Assembly: GCF_023715725.1 (NCBI RefSeq)
Contig: NZ_JAMBOT010000001.1
Location: 620,001 to 684,000, forward strand
DNA from: Paenibacillus pasadenensis
GTDB lineage: Bacteria > Bacillota > Bacilli > Paenibacillales > Paenibacillaceae
Reading direction: 5' to 3'
DNA length: 64,000 nucleotides
Shown here: positions 19,085 through 27,725 of the stretch, piece after piece
How the letters are laid out: each line of letters starts with the position of its first letter
Position numbering within the stretch: the stretch's first letter is position 1
Made by a program: the position numbers and the translations under genes
The notes under the pieces: generated by a model
What the model saw: only the letters and a program-made list of their open reading frames with translations
Told to the model about the DNA's origin: nothing
The model's database searches: none

Positions 19085-19117
19085 ACAAAGATGCAAAGCG
19101 CCGAGGCGCTTTGCATC
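19085..19117 (-). terminator. Terminator/attenuator between importer lipoprotein and beta-helix gene
   Basis: Perfect 13-bp arms GATGCAAAGCGCC / GGCGCTTTGCATC (19090-19117) with a 2-nt loop; on the minus strand TTTGTTTATC follows. It lies after the solute-binding protein stop and before the beta-helix gene, so it probably lowers rather than abolishes read-through, and it may stabilise the upstream mRNA. Confidence 0.75.
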
Positions 19118-19134
19118 CTGTTCTTCTAATACAA

Positions 19135-20724
19135 TTACTTTTGTTGAGCAAGGAAAGCGTCGATTTGAGCTTGCAGCTCGGCTTGGATTTTATCCGAGCC
19201 TGCCGCTTTCATTTGTTTGATCAGATCGGCTTTGCCTTTGTCCAGATCTTTGATGAGACCGTACTCAAGCGGCACCAGGTAACGCATCATTACGTTGCCT
19301 ACGTTTGCTACTTCATTTACAACTTTAGTTTTGTCGAATACAAACGACTCCAGCTTGTAGTTGTACACTTTGCCAGCCCACAGCTTCTCAACATCTTGCG
19401 CTACTTGCGGGTAGTTGCTGTCTACGCGGTCGAGCGTAGAAGTCCATGCCCAGTTGGAGAAGCTGTTGTAGTTGCCGTATTTGTCCGTTTTCGTGAACTT
19501 GTCATCGCCTTCAGGCGTGAAGTTCACACCTGCAACGCCGTACATAGCAAGGTCATGCAGTTGTTTGTCGTTTTGGAACAGGTCAAGCGCCATCAGAGCA
19601 CGCTCAGCGTTTTTCGATGTTGCGTGAACAGCCATACCGTTTTGCGTGGAAATTGCGGCAGATTTATTGCTTTCCGGAGACAGGTCGACGAGAGCGAGCT
19701 TCCAATCCGGATGTGCTTTTTGAGCGTCCGCCAAAACTCCGCCAAGCGCCGTTACGTTATGCGTCATCGAGGCAACCTTGCCAACTTTGAAGTCATCCGT
19801 TGTGCTGCCCTTCGTTGTAAGAGCGTTTCTCGACCAGCCGCCGTTGTCCGCAAGATCTTTGTAGTACGTCAGCAGCTGATCGAACTCAGGCGTTTCGTAC
19901 ATATTGAATACTTGCGCTTTTTCATCCGTCGTTTTAACGGAGAACGGAAGACCGGAGAACTCTTTCCAGTTGTTCTTCTGAATGAGCAGAAGCTTGTCAA
20001 GGTTATGATTGGTCGTCTCAGCAGACTCCAGGCCGTAAGGAGTCATCGCTTTTTCGTTCTTTGCCACCGCTTTCAAATAAGCTGCATACGTTTCCGGGCT
20101 GTTAACCGGCTCCAGGCCGTATTTCTCGCGCAGATCGTCGCGGATCAGAACGAGCTTGTCCGTGAACTCATTCGCTTTGTTGGAAGGAATCATGTAAACT
20201 TTGCCTTCAATGCGTGCTTGATCCCATTTCACTTTTGGCATTGCCGCCCATGTTTGCGGTGCATATTTCGAAAGCAGGTCATCCGTCAGCTCCAGGAAGC
20301 CGCCTTTTGTTGCTTGATCCGAATATTGCGCCCAGTTGGACGTGTAAATGATGTCAAAATCTTCGTTAGCCGCGAATTTCAGCGGATATTTTTGGCCCCA
20401 GTCGGACCAAGCCAGGAATTCAGCCTCAATCGTTGCATTGATTTTCTCTTTAAGAATTTTATTCATTTCGCCAAACACTTGATCATAATCAGCTGGCTTG
20501 GCTCCCAAAAGCACCATTTTCAGCTTCACTTCCTGGGAAGTGTCAACGCCGGATTGGCCTTCGCTGCCCGTATTCGCCGAATTGCTCGCCGTGTTGTTGG
20601 CTGCCGGAGTGTTTCCTCCGGTATTGTTGCCGGCGTTGTTGCCGCCGCATGCACTAAGCACCAACGCTGTTGCAAGCACGCTTGTCAGGGTAATTCCGAG
20701 TTTGCGTTTACTCCGTTGAGACAT
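19135..20724 (-). CDS. Extracellular sugar-binding lipoprotein of ABC importer
   Basis: 529-aa family 1 solute-binding protein, large as in the LipO/YtcQ group that works with LplB/YtcP permeases. The signal peptide ends in a lipobox (ALVLSACGGN), giving a lipid-anchored Cys near residue 26, then a Gly/Asn/Thr-rich linker. The body has AFLAW- and WNWAW-like aromatic patches typical of oligosaccharide binding. RBS AGGGGG precedes the ATG. The substrate is unknown; such systems usually import plant-polysaccharide oligomers using a shared MsmX-type ATPase, which is not encoded here. Confidence 0.92.
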   Translation of the reverse strand: MSQRSKRKLGITLTSVLATALVLSACGGNNAGNNTGGNTPAANNTASNSANTGSEGQSGVDTSQEVKLKMVLLGAKPADYDQVFGEMNKILKEKINATIEAEFLAWSDWGQKYPLKFAANEDFDIIYTSNWAQYSDQATKGGFLELTDDLLSKYAPQTWAAMPKVKWDQARIEGKVYMIPSNKANEFTDKLVLIRDDLREKYGLEPVNSPETYAAYLKAVAKNEKAMTPYGLESAETTNHNLDKLLLIQKNNWKEFSGLPFSVKTTDEKAQVFNMYETPEFDQLLTYYKDLADNGGWSRNALTTKGSTTDDFKVGKVASMTHNVTALGGVLADAQKAHPDWKLALVDLSPESNKSAAISTQNGMAVHATSKNAERALMALDLFQNDKQLHDLAMYGVAGVNFTPEGDDKFTKTDKYGNYNSFSNWAWTSTLDRVDSNYPQVAQDVEKLWAGKVYNYKLESFVFDKTKVVNEVANVGNVMMRYLVPLEYGLIKDLDKGKADLIKQMKAAGSDKIQAELQAQIDAFLAQQK

Positions 20725-20790
20725 GTTGTTTCCCCCTAATGATGAATTTATATTGTGATGCTTATATTGATAAACCGGGTTTCCCCGTGG

Positions 20791-21693
20791 TTACCCTTTG
20801 ACTGCGCCAATCGTAAGGCCCTGCACAAAATACTTTTGAATGAAGGGATAAGCGAACAGGATCGGTCCGCAGGCAACAACCGTCATGGCCATTTTTAAGC
20901 TTTCACCAGGAATATCGATCGCTACGCCGCCGCCGGAACCAAGCATCGCCCTGCGCAGCCCTTCCATATTGCCAAGCATTTTGTACAGGTAGTACTGGAG
21001 CGGCGCCAGACGGTCATCCGAGATGAACAACAGAGCCATATACCAGTCGTTCCAATACCGTAGTGCGGTAAACAGGCCAATCGTCGCCAGCGCCGGTTTG
21101 GAAAGCGGAATAATGAGCTGGAGGAAAATCCGGAAATCTCCCGCACCGTCGATTTTGGCCGATTCCGTAATGGCCTCCGGAATGCTGCTCATGAACGTCC
21201 GCATAACGAGGAGGAAAAATACGCTCATCAGCGAAGGCACGATCAGTACCGTCAGCGTGTCCTTCCATTGCAGATAGTTCGTGATCAGCAGATACCACGG
21301 CACAAGGCCGCCGCTGAACAGCGTGGTGAAGAAGAAGTAGAACGTAAAGCCGTTGCGCCATTTAAAATCTTTACGGCAAAGAACGTAAGCAGTCATTGCC
21401 GTAAGGAACAAGCCGACAAACGTTCCGATGGCGGTTACCGAGATCGTAACCGCATACGATCTCAGCATGTCCTCCGGATGCTCAAACAATAGCTTGTATG
21501 CTTCCAGGGAGAACACCGACGGAATGAATTTGTATCCGTTAACCAGAATCGCGTTTTCGTCCGTAAGCGACGAGGAAAGAATAAGGACGAATGGAATGAC
21601 GCACAGAATTGCCAGTATGATCAATGTCGTGTATCCAATTATCGACAGCAGAATTTTATCTTTGCCCTGCCGTTTTATCGTTGCTACGCTCAT
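20791..21693 (-). CDS. Carbohydrate ABC transporter permease (LplC/YtcP type)
   Basis: 300 aa, six predicted membrane helices. The EAA loop (EAITESAKIDGAGDFRIFLQLIIPLSKPALAT) that docks the ATPase is clear near residue 180. It follows the other permease by 18 bp and precedes the binding lipoprotein, forming a permease-permease-lipoprotein importer without a local ATPase. The C-terminus PFIQKYFVQGLTIGAVKG is typical. Confidence 0.94.
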   Translation of the reverse strand: MSVATIKRQGKDKILLSIIGYTTLIILAILCVIPFVLILSSSLTDENAILVNGYKFIPSVFSLEAYKLLFEHPEDMLRSYAVTISVTAIGTFVGLFLTAMTAYVLCRKDFKWRNGFTFYFFFTTLFSGGLVPWYLLITNYLQWKDTLTVLIVPSLMSVFFLLVMRTFMSSIPEAITESAKIDGAGDFRIFLQLIIPLSKPALATIGLFTALRYWNDWYMALLFISDDRLAPLQYYLYKMLGNMEGLRRAMLGSGGGVAIDIPGESLKMAMTVVACGPILFAYPFIQKYFVQGLTIGAVKG

Positions 21694-21711
21694 GCAGTAG
21701 TCCCTCCTAAA

Positions 21712-22638
21712 TCAGAATAGCGCGCGTTCTTTGTCATAGCGGCGTACAGCATAGTTAGCCAGCAAAATCGTAATGAATCCAAGCACCGACTGATATACCC
21801 CTGCTGCGGCGGACATTCCAATTTCGTTGGAGCCCATAAGCAAGCGGAATACGAAGGTGTCGATAACGTCGGTGGACGAGAACAGCAGTCCGTTGTTGCC
21901 AACCATGTTGTAGAACATGCCGAAGTCGCCTTGGAAGATGTTGCCGATGGCCAGAAGCACCAGGATGATGACCGTAGGATACAGATTCGGAATCGTTACG
22001 CTCCGGATACGCTGGAACACGTTCGCTCCGTCCATATCTGCCGCCTCATACATTTCCCTGTCGATGCTCGTAATTGCCGCCAGATACATAACCGTGCCAT
22101 ATCCGAGGGATTTCCAGGTGTGAACAAGCAGCAGGATAACCGGCCAATAAGATGGCGTATTGTAAATGTCGATCGGTTCCATGCCGACCCATTTCAAAAT
22201 TCCGTTGATTGTACCGACATCAAAAGCGAAGAAGCTATACGCAATGGAGCCTACGACAACCCAAGAGATAAAGTAAGGCAGGAACAAAAGCGATTGCGTA
22301 ATTTTCCGAAACCATTTGCCCCCTACTTCAAAAAGCAATATAGCCGTAAGCATCGGAATCAGGTTGCTCAGAACGATAAATCCGAGGTTGTAAAGCACCG
22401 TATTGCGGGTTACCCGCCAAGCATCGCCGGATTCAAAGAAAAATTTAAAGTTGTCCAAACCGGCCCATGGACTGCCGAATACTCCGCCTACATAATCGAA
22501 TCTTTTGAACGCGATTACAATTCCGCTCATCGGAATGTAGCTGAACAAGAAGAAAAGCAGTACGGCGGGAGCCAGCATCAGAAGCAATGTTCTGTTTTTC
22601 ACCACATCATGCCAAAACTGGTGTTTTCTTTCTCTCAT
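21712..22638 (-). CDS. Sugar ABC transporter permease (LplB/YtcP-partner type)
   Basis: 308 aa with six predicted membrane helices and the EAA loop EMYEAADMDGANVFQRIRSVTIPNL. The N-terminus (LLMLAPAVLLFFLFSYIPMSGI) is characteristic of the LplB/YteP group, and the C-terminus ends NYAVRRYDKERALF. First gene of the importer, about 100 bp after the response regulator. Confidence 0.94.
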   Translation of the reverse strand: MRERKHQFWHDVVKNRTLLLMLAPAVLLFFLFSYIPMSGIVIAFKRFDYVGGVFGSPWAGLDNFKFFFESGDAWRVTRNTVLYNLGFIVLSNLIPMLTAILLFEVGGKWFRKITQSLLFLPYFISWVVVGSIAYSFFAFDVGTINGILKWVGMEPIDIYNTPSYWPVILLLVHTWKSLGYGTVMYLAAITSIDREMYEAADMDGANVFQRIRSVTIPNLYPTVIILVLLAIGNIFQGDFGMFYNMVGNNGLLFSSTDVIDTFVFRLLMGSNEIGMSAAAGVYQSVLGFITILLANYAVRRYDKERALF

Positions 22639-22738
22639 GCTGATCTCTCCTCTCTCTAGGTTTCATTATAGAGAGCGAGACGATTCAACATAATTCAGCG
22701 GAGCAACGAAAACTAAACCAAATTCTACGATGGCAAGT

Positions 22739-24319
22739 TTATATTTTATGTTTTTTCCGGTATTCACCCGGGGTCATGCCCATAATTTGCTTAAATTGGC
22801 GATTAAAATAGATGATATTTTTGTATCCGATCCGTTCAGCAATCTCGTACACCTTCATGAGCGGATCGTCGAGCAGCGCGCAGGCCCGCTTCATCCGCAT
22901 ATCGTTCAGAAAGTCGCTAAACGCAACGCCGGTCTCAGCTTTAAATAATTGCCCCAAGTAATTCGGCGTAAAATCAAACTTGGCCGCCACCTCGCGCAGC
23001 GTCACCTTATGCTCCAGCCTTTCTTCCACATAGCGGGTAATATCGCCGATCAGCTTGCGCTCCTGCCTCCGCCGCTTCATGAACAGCAGCTCGGATACCT
23101 CGAAAAACCGGCGGCGCAGCCAGGATACCAAATCCTGAATCGTCTCAAATTCGAATAGTTCAAGCGGCATATGGGATTCCCAGTTAAGCAGCTCGTACAG
23201 ATTTTCTCCCATGTTCTTCAGGTCGGCATGAAGCTTGGAGGTGACGCGAAAAATAAGATCATAGGATGCCGTTTTGGGCAGCGCCGCCGTATCGCTCTGG
23301 CCGAATAGCCGAATTAAACAGTCGTCTATGGTGACAAGATCATATTCCAGCATGGCGGGAACCATCTCGTCCACGATGGCATCCGCTTGTGCCGAAAGTC
23401 CCGTATTGAAGCTAAGGTCGGATCCGTGATGCAGAATCAGCTTGTTTTTGCCCAACACCCACTTCATATTCAGTGCCGATTCCGCCTCGGCAAACGAATC
23501 ATGGAGCACCTCCGGCTCCGTGGCAAACCGCCCGATTCCAATCGTCATCGTGAAATCAAATTGTTCGCGAAAAGAACGGATCATATCCTCCAATGCCGTT
23601 CGATACAGCTCCTCTCCGCAGGTTGCCAGCAGTACGGCGCGATTATCCAATCCGTTCATAGCGATGCCAAGCTGTTCTGTTTCCACGTATCCGGCAATGA
23701 ATTGTTCCACGTCAAAAGCAAGCTTCCGCTGCTGCTCCGGCGTATAGGACTGGGTTTTGCGCTCCAAATCGTCCACCTCAATAAGCGCCGCCGCTGCTCC
23801 GCCCTGCAGGAGAGGCTCAAGAAACCGCAGCCGCCGCTCATCGGTCTGCCACGGGGAGGGACTGCGGAACCAGCGCAGCAGCACCTCGCGCTGCATGAGC
23901 GACGTCGCTTCCGTTACCGACGTGCTGGCTTCCCGGTCCGCCAATACTTTAGCGCATAGCTTGGCAATCGTATCCTGCAGCTCGCTGTCCTCTACCGGCT
24001 TCAGCAAATAGCCGGATGCGTTCAGCTTGATCGCTTCCTTGGCATAGCTAAAATCCTCATGCCCGCTAATAAACACAATTTGCACAGACGGGTTGATTTC
24101 CTTGGCTTTATGCGCAAACTCGGTTCCGGTCATGATCGGCATGCGGATATCGGACAAAATAATATCGATCCGCTCCTGCTCCATGATTTTGAGCGCGGCG
24201 AATCCGCTCCTTGCCGTTCCCGCTATCCGAAGCGAGCTTTGGCCGCTGCCGGCAACCCTGACCTTCAGCCATTCCAGATCGATCGCTTCGTCGTCCACAA
24301 GCAGTATTGTAATTTCCAT
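22739..24319 (-). CDS. Response regulator with AraC-type output (YesN-like)
   Basis: 526 aa from ATG at 24319, chosen over the longer frame because AAAGGAG precedes it and the product begins MEITILLVDDEAIDLEW. Receiver domain 1-125 with phosphoacceptor D57 (ILSDIRMP) and K at FKLLKP-like position (YLLKPVED). A long middle region (about 130-415) with no recognised fold is followed by an AraC helix-turn-helix pair (VAAKFDFTPNYLGQLFKAE; IAERIGYKNIIYFNRQFKQ). It should activate the importer genes just downstream. Confidence 0.93.
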   Translation of the reverse strand: MEITILLVDDEAIDLEWLKVRVAGSGQSSLRIAGTARSGFAALKIMEQERIDIILSDIRMPIMTGTEFAHKAKEINPSVQIVFISGHEDFSYAKEAIKLNASGYLLKPVEDSELQDTIAKLCAKVLADREASTSVTEATSLMQREVLLRWFRSPSPWQTDERRLRFLEPLLQGGAAAALIEVDDLERKTQSYTPEQQRKLAFDVEQFIAGYVETEQLGIAMNGLDNRAVLLATCGEELYRTALEDMIRSFREQFDFTMTIGIGRFATEPEVLHDSFAEAESALNMKWVLGKNKLILHHGSDLSFNTGLSAQADAIVDEMVPAMLEYDLVTIDDCLIRLFGQSDTAALPKTASYDLIFRVTSKLHADLKNMGENLYELLNWESHMPLELFEFETIQDLVSWLRRRFFEVSELLFMKRRRQERKLIGDITRYVEERLEHKVTLREVAAKFDFTPNYLGQLFKAETGVAFSDFLNDMRMKRACALLDDPLMKVYEIAERIGYKNIIYFNRQFKQIMGMTPGEYRKKHKI

Positions 24320-24332
24320 TTTTTCCGCTCCT

Positions 24333-26084
24333 TTACTTGCGATTGCTATAGCTAGACTCATCGTTGTTAAAGTTCTGTTCCGGTTGCAGAGGAAGCAGAA
24401 TTTGCACGGTCGTTCCACCGCCGTACACGCTGCCGATCTGCACGCCGTATTCCTGCCCGTATCTCAGCTTGATACGGTCCTCAACGTTTTTCAGCCCGTA
24501 ATGATTGGATTGAATTGAACTGCGCAGCACCTCATTAACGGTTTCCTTGCGCATACCGACTCCATTATCAATAACCTTCAGCTCCAGACGCCCGTCAACC
24601 CGTTTTGCCGTAATGCGGATTGCGATGGTTTCTCCGAACCATGCATGTTTAAACACATTTTCCACAAAAGGCTGCAGAAGCAGCTTAATAATTTTTAACT
24701 CGCCGATCTCCGGCTCCATCTCCACATAGACGTTAAATGCATCGGCATGTTTGACTTTTTGAATAGCCAGATAGGCTTGAACCTGCTCCAGTTCCTTCTC
24801 CATAGGAATTAGAACTTGGCCTTCATTCAGAGTCAGCCTGTAAAAGCGGGCCAGCCCCTTAACCATTTCCGTTACTTTCTGCGGCTCGCCCAGGTTAGAT
24901 AAGCTGCTGATCGTAGAGAGGGCATTGTACAAAAAATGGGGATTGATCTGCGCTTGCAGCGCCTCTAGCTCCGCCTGTTTTTTCTGTAAACCCTGCTCAT
25001 ATACGTTTCCAATAAGCTCTTGTATGCTTGCAGCCATGCTGTTGAACGATTGAGCGATCAGCACAAACTCGTCGTTGCCGGTAAAATCGATGCGCTGCTC
25101 CAGGTCTCCCTGCCGAAAAGAGCGCACATGCGTGACGATCCGCTTCATTTTTTTGCCGGAAAAGCTCGCGACCAACAGTCCGATCATCGCCATAAGCAAA
25201 AAGCTCGCTGCGCAGATTAAAATAATGACGGTTTGCAGCTGATTGGCGTCCTTGCTCAAATAATCGCGCGAAACGAGTACCTCGATGACATAGGACGTGC
25301 CTGGAATCGGCTCCCGCAGGCTAAGATTTTGGCCCTTTGCGTTACCCGCCAGATCGGCCCCTCGTTTATAAAGCACATTGCCGGTGTTTGTGTCCAGCAC
25401 CTGCAGGCCCATCTGTTCATCCTCATTTAAAATCAGATTACCCAGCAGGCTTTCCAGGTTGATCGTGATCTGGATATATCCAATCACCGTTTGATAATCG
25501 GCGTAGGAGACCATTTTGCGGAAATGGGACAGGTTGCCGAGACGGGCATCTCCTTCGATCTGCATCCACAGATTGTCCTTATTTTCTGCCTGAAGCGTCT
25601 TAAACCACTCGCTCTTCTCCAGCCGGTTCAACGGTAAAATAAAATAACTGCTTCTTGTGATCGGTTTATCCATCGGTTCGCCGAGCACTTCCCCAATCGC
25701 TTCATTGCTCGTATAAAGCGTCAGACGAGTCGGGCTGCCGATAAGCCGCAGCGGAGCCTGCAGTTGAGGGACAATGTTGTCCATCATGGTGTAATACAAA
25801 GCGAGCCGGTCCCCTTTTGTTAACAAGGCGCGCTGGAAGGTGAGACTCCCGAACAGCAGGTCAGACATCCGCATGACCTCCTCCATCCGGTAATCCACAT
25901 TGTTTCTCGTCTGCTGCAGCGTAGCACGGACACCAGCCTCGGCAACCTCCGTGCGGGACTTCACCAGCATGGAATACGATATGAGTCCAATGGCAGCATC
26001 TGTTATGAGCACAAGGATTAGGTACGGAATCATCATTTTATAGGTGAATGGGATATAACCTTTAATCGTAAAAAATCGCTTCAT
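24333..26084 (-). CDS. Sensor histidine kinase (YesM-like)
   Basis: 583 aa. Membrane segment 1 at about 19-40, an extracellular Cache-like domain to about 280, membrane segment 2 at about 284-307, HAMP to about 362, then the His_kinase box with H383 in QINPHFLYNALSTIS and a HATPase domain (LLLQPFVENVFKHAW; DNGVGM). It ends 13 bp before the response regulator; the pair should sense an extracellular sugar or the loaded binding protein. Confidence 0.94.
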   Translation of the reverse strand: MKRFFTIKGYIPFTYKMMIPYLILVLITDAAIGLISYSMLVKSRTEVAEAGVRATLQQTRNNVDYRMEEVMRMSDLLFGSLTFQRALLTKGDRLALYYTMMDNIVPQLQAPLRLIGSPTRLTLYTSNEAIGEVLGEPMDKPITRSSYFILPLNRLEKSEWFKTLQAENKDNLWMQIEGDARLGNLSHFRKMVSYADYQTVIGYIQITINLESLLGNLILNEDEQMGLQVLDTNTGNVLYKRGADLAGNAKGQNLSLREPIPGTSYVIEVLVSRDYLSKDANQLQTVIILICAASFLLMAMIGLLVASFSGKKMKRIVTHVRSFRQGDLEQRIDFTGNDEFVLIAQSFNSMAASIQELIGNVYEQGLQKKQAELEALQAQINPHFLYNALSTISSLSNLGEPQKVTEMVKGLARFYRLTLNEGQVLIPMEKELEQVQAYLAIQKVKHADAFNVYVEMEPEIGELKIIKLLLQPFVENVFKHAWFGETIAIRITAKRVDGRLELKVIDNGVGMRKETVNEVLRSSIQSNHYGLKNVEDRIKLRYGQEYGVQIGSVYGGGTTVQILLPLQPEQNFNNDESSYSNRK

Positions 26085-26140
26085 CCTTCATCCCGCCGCT
26101 TCGTATATAGTCTGGCAGGCCGTCAATGACGGATTTGCCC

Positions 26141-26168
26141 ATTTTAACCCGACATTTTTCGACATCAA
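26141..26168 (-). promoter_or_regulatory. Candidate sigma-A promoter for the sensor kinase operon
   Basis: On the minus strand TTGATG (26168-26163), 16-bp spacer, TAAAAT (26146-26141), about 57 bp before the kinase start. Sequence match only. The rest of 26169-26300 is AT-rich and shows no gene. Confidence 0.5.
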
Positions 26169-26304
26169 ATCAACTAGTTTAAGTTTATGGGATCGTTTTC
26201 CGACTCGAACATGCAGCGAATCAACGATTCCTAATATGTTTTCAATGATTTTACTATTTCAATCATCAGTATTTGCAGTAATGCCCCATATTTGCAAAAA
26301 ACGC

Positions 26305-26340
26305 AAAAAAAGACAAGACGCAGCTGCGCCTTGTCTTTTT
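26305..26340. terminator. Intrinsic terminator after ahcY
   Basis: AAAAAAGACAAG / CTTGTCTTTTT arms with a GC-rich inner palindrome (CGCAGCTGCG). A and T tracts on both sides allow bidirectional use; 33 bp beyond the ahcY stop. Confidence 0.85.
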
Positions 26341-26372
26341 AACTAAACAAGCCTATCGGTAGCGTTTTGAGC

Positions 26373-27638
26373 TTACGAAGACCAGCTGTCCAGATAAACT
26401 TTCTGCTCTTCGGTCAGCGAATCGATGCCGATGCCAAGCGATTCCAGCTTCGTGCGGGCAACAGCCTCATCCAGTTCATAAGGAACGTTGATGACTCCGG
26501 CTCCCAGCTCTTTGTAATTATCGTTGACGTACTTGAGGCCAACCGCCTGCAGGGCAAACGTCATATCCATAATTTCCGCCGGATGTCCGTCACCAGCGGC
26601 CAAGTTAACAAGGCGGCCTTCCGCCAGCACGTAGATGCTGCGGCCGTCATGCAGACGATACTCCTGAATATTTTTACGTACCGTACGGATTTCTTTAGTG
26701 AGCTCTTCCAGATCCGGCTTGCTGAATTCAACGTCGAAATGTCCGGCGTTCGCCAAAATCGCGCCATTTTTCATCACTGCATAATGCTCGCCATTAATGA
26801 CGTATTTGTTGCCTGTAACCGTCACGAACATTTCGCCTACCTTGGCTGCCTCAACCATCGGCATAACCTGGAAGCCGTCCATATAGGCCTCAACAGCTTT
26901 GATTGCATCCACTTCGGTTACGATTACGTTGGCTCCAAGTCCTTTTGCCCGCATCGCCACGCCTTTGCCGCACCAGCCGTAGCCGACAACAACGACCGTT
27001 TTGCCGGATACGACAAGGTTGGTCGTGCGGATCAGACCGTCCCAAGCGGACTGACCCGTTCCGTAGCGATTGTCGAACAGATGTTTGCAGTATGCGTCGT
27101 TAACGGCAACCATCGGGAACTTCAGCGTGCCTTCTTTGTGCAGCGCCTTCAGCTTGATAATTCCCGTTGTTGTTTCCTCCGCTCCGCCGCGCAGGTTCTC
27201 CATCAGATCGGGACGCTCGGAGTGCAAGATCGTGGCAAAGTCGCCGCCGTCGTCGATGATCAAATCCGGCTTGCTTTCCAGCGCGCGCACCATCAGCTCC
27301 TTGAACTCTTTTGGATCCGGGTTGTACTTCGCGAATACGGTAATTCCGTCTTCGACGAGCGCCGCGCAAACGTCGTCTTGAGTGGACAGCGGATTGCTGC
27401 CGGTAATGGTCACTTCGGCTCCTCCAGCTTGCACCACTTTGGCCAAATAAGCCGTTTTCGCCTCCAGATGAAGGCAAATGGATACTTTCAGCCCTTTGAA
27501 CGGCTGCTCTTTCTCAAATTGCTCGCGGATCTGGTTCAGTACCGGCATATGCGCCTGTACCCACTCAATTTTCAAACGTCCTTCCGCAGCCAGGCTAAGA
27601 TCGGCTACGATACTTTTTTCTTTTGCGTGTATGCTCAT
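26373..27638 (-). CDS. ahcY: Adenosylhomocysteinase (S-adenosyl-L-homocysteine hydrolase)
   Basis: Cleaves S-adenosylhomocysteine to adenosine and homocysteine, an NAD-dependent reversible step of the methyl cycle. 421 aa. SICLHLEAKTAYL near the N-terminus, NDAYCKHLFDNRYGTGQS in the middle, the NAD loop VVVGYGWCGKGVAMRAKGLG and the terminal YLDSW are seen; the usual final YRY is replaced by YLDSWSS, as in many bacterial short forms. B. subtilis lacks this enzyme and uses Pfs/LuxS, so its presence differs from that model. Appears monocistronic. Confidence 0.95.
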   Translation of the reverse strand: MSIHAKEKSIVADLSLAAEGRLKIEWVQAHMPVLNQIREQFEKEQPFKGLKVSICLHLEAKTAYLAKVVQAGGAEVTITGSNPLSTQDDVCAALVEDGITVFAKYNPDPKEFKELMVRALESKPDLIIDDGGDFATILHSERPDLMENLRGGAEETTTGIIKLKALHKEGTLKFPMVAVNDAYCKHLFDNRYGTGQSAWDGLIRTTNLVVSGKTVVVVGYGWCGKGVAMRAKGLGANVIVTEVDAIKAVEAYMDGFQVMPMVEAAKVGEMFVTVTGNKYVINGEHYAVMKNGAILANAGHFDVEFSKPDLEELTKEIRTVRKNIQEYRLHDGRSIYVLAEGRLVNLAAGDGHPAEIMDMTFALQAVGLKYVNDNYKELGAGVINVPYELDEAVARTKLESLGIGIDSLTEEQKVYLDSWSS

Positions 27639-27670
27639 TGTTCTGCCTCTTTCTGTTATTGTTTGAAGTT

Positions 27671-27725
27671 CGGAAAAATACCCGCTGCGCCAAAAACCGG
27701 CCCTCCAATCGCTGTTGGACTCGGC
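27671..27725. repeat. Dispersed intergenic repeat, partial copy B
   Basis: Shares CGCTGCGCCAAA, CGGCCCTCC and ATCGCTGTTGGACTCGG with copies A and C in the same order, then stops exactly at the bshC stop codon (27726). The right half of the element is missing. Confidence 0.7.

Noticed and set aside
19111..20739. 542-codon open frame opposite the binding lipoprotein
   Set aside because: The minus strand encodes a clear lipoprotein with lipobox. The plus-strand product shows no family features.
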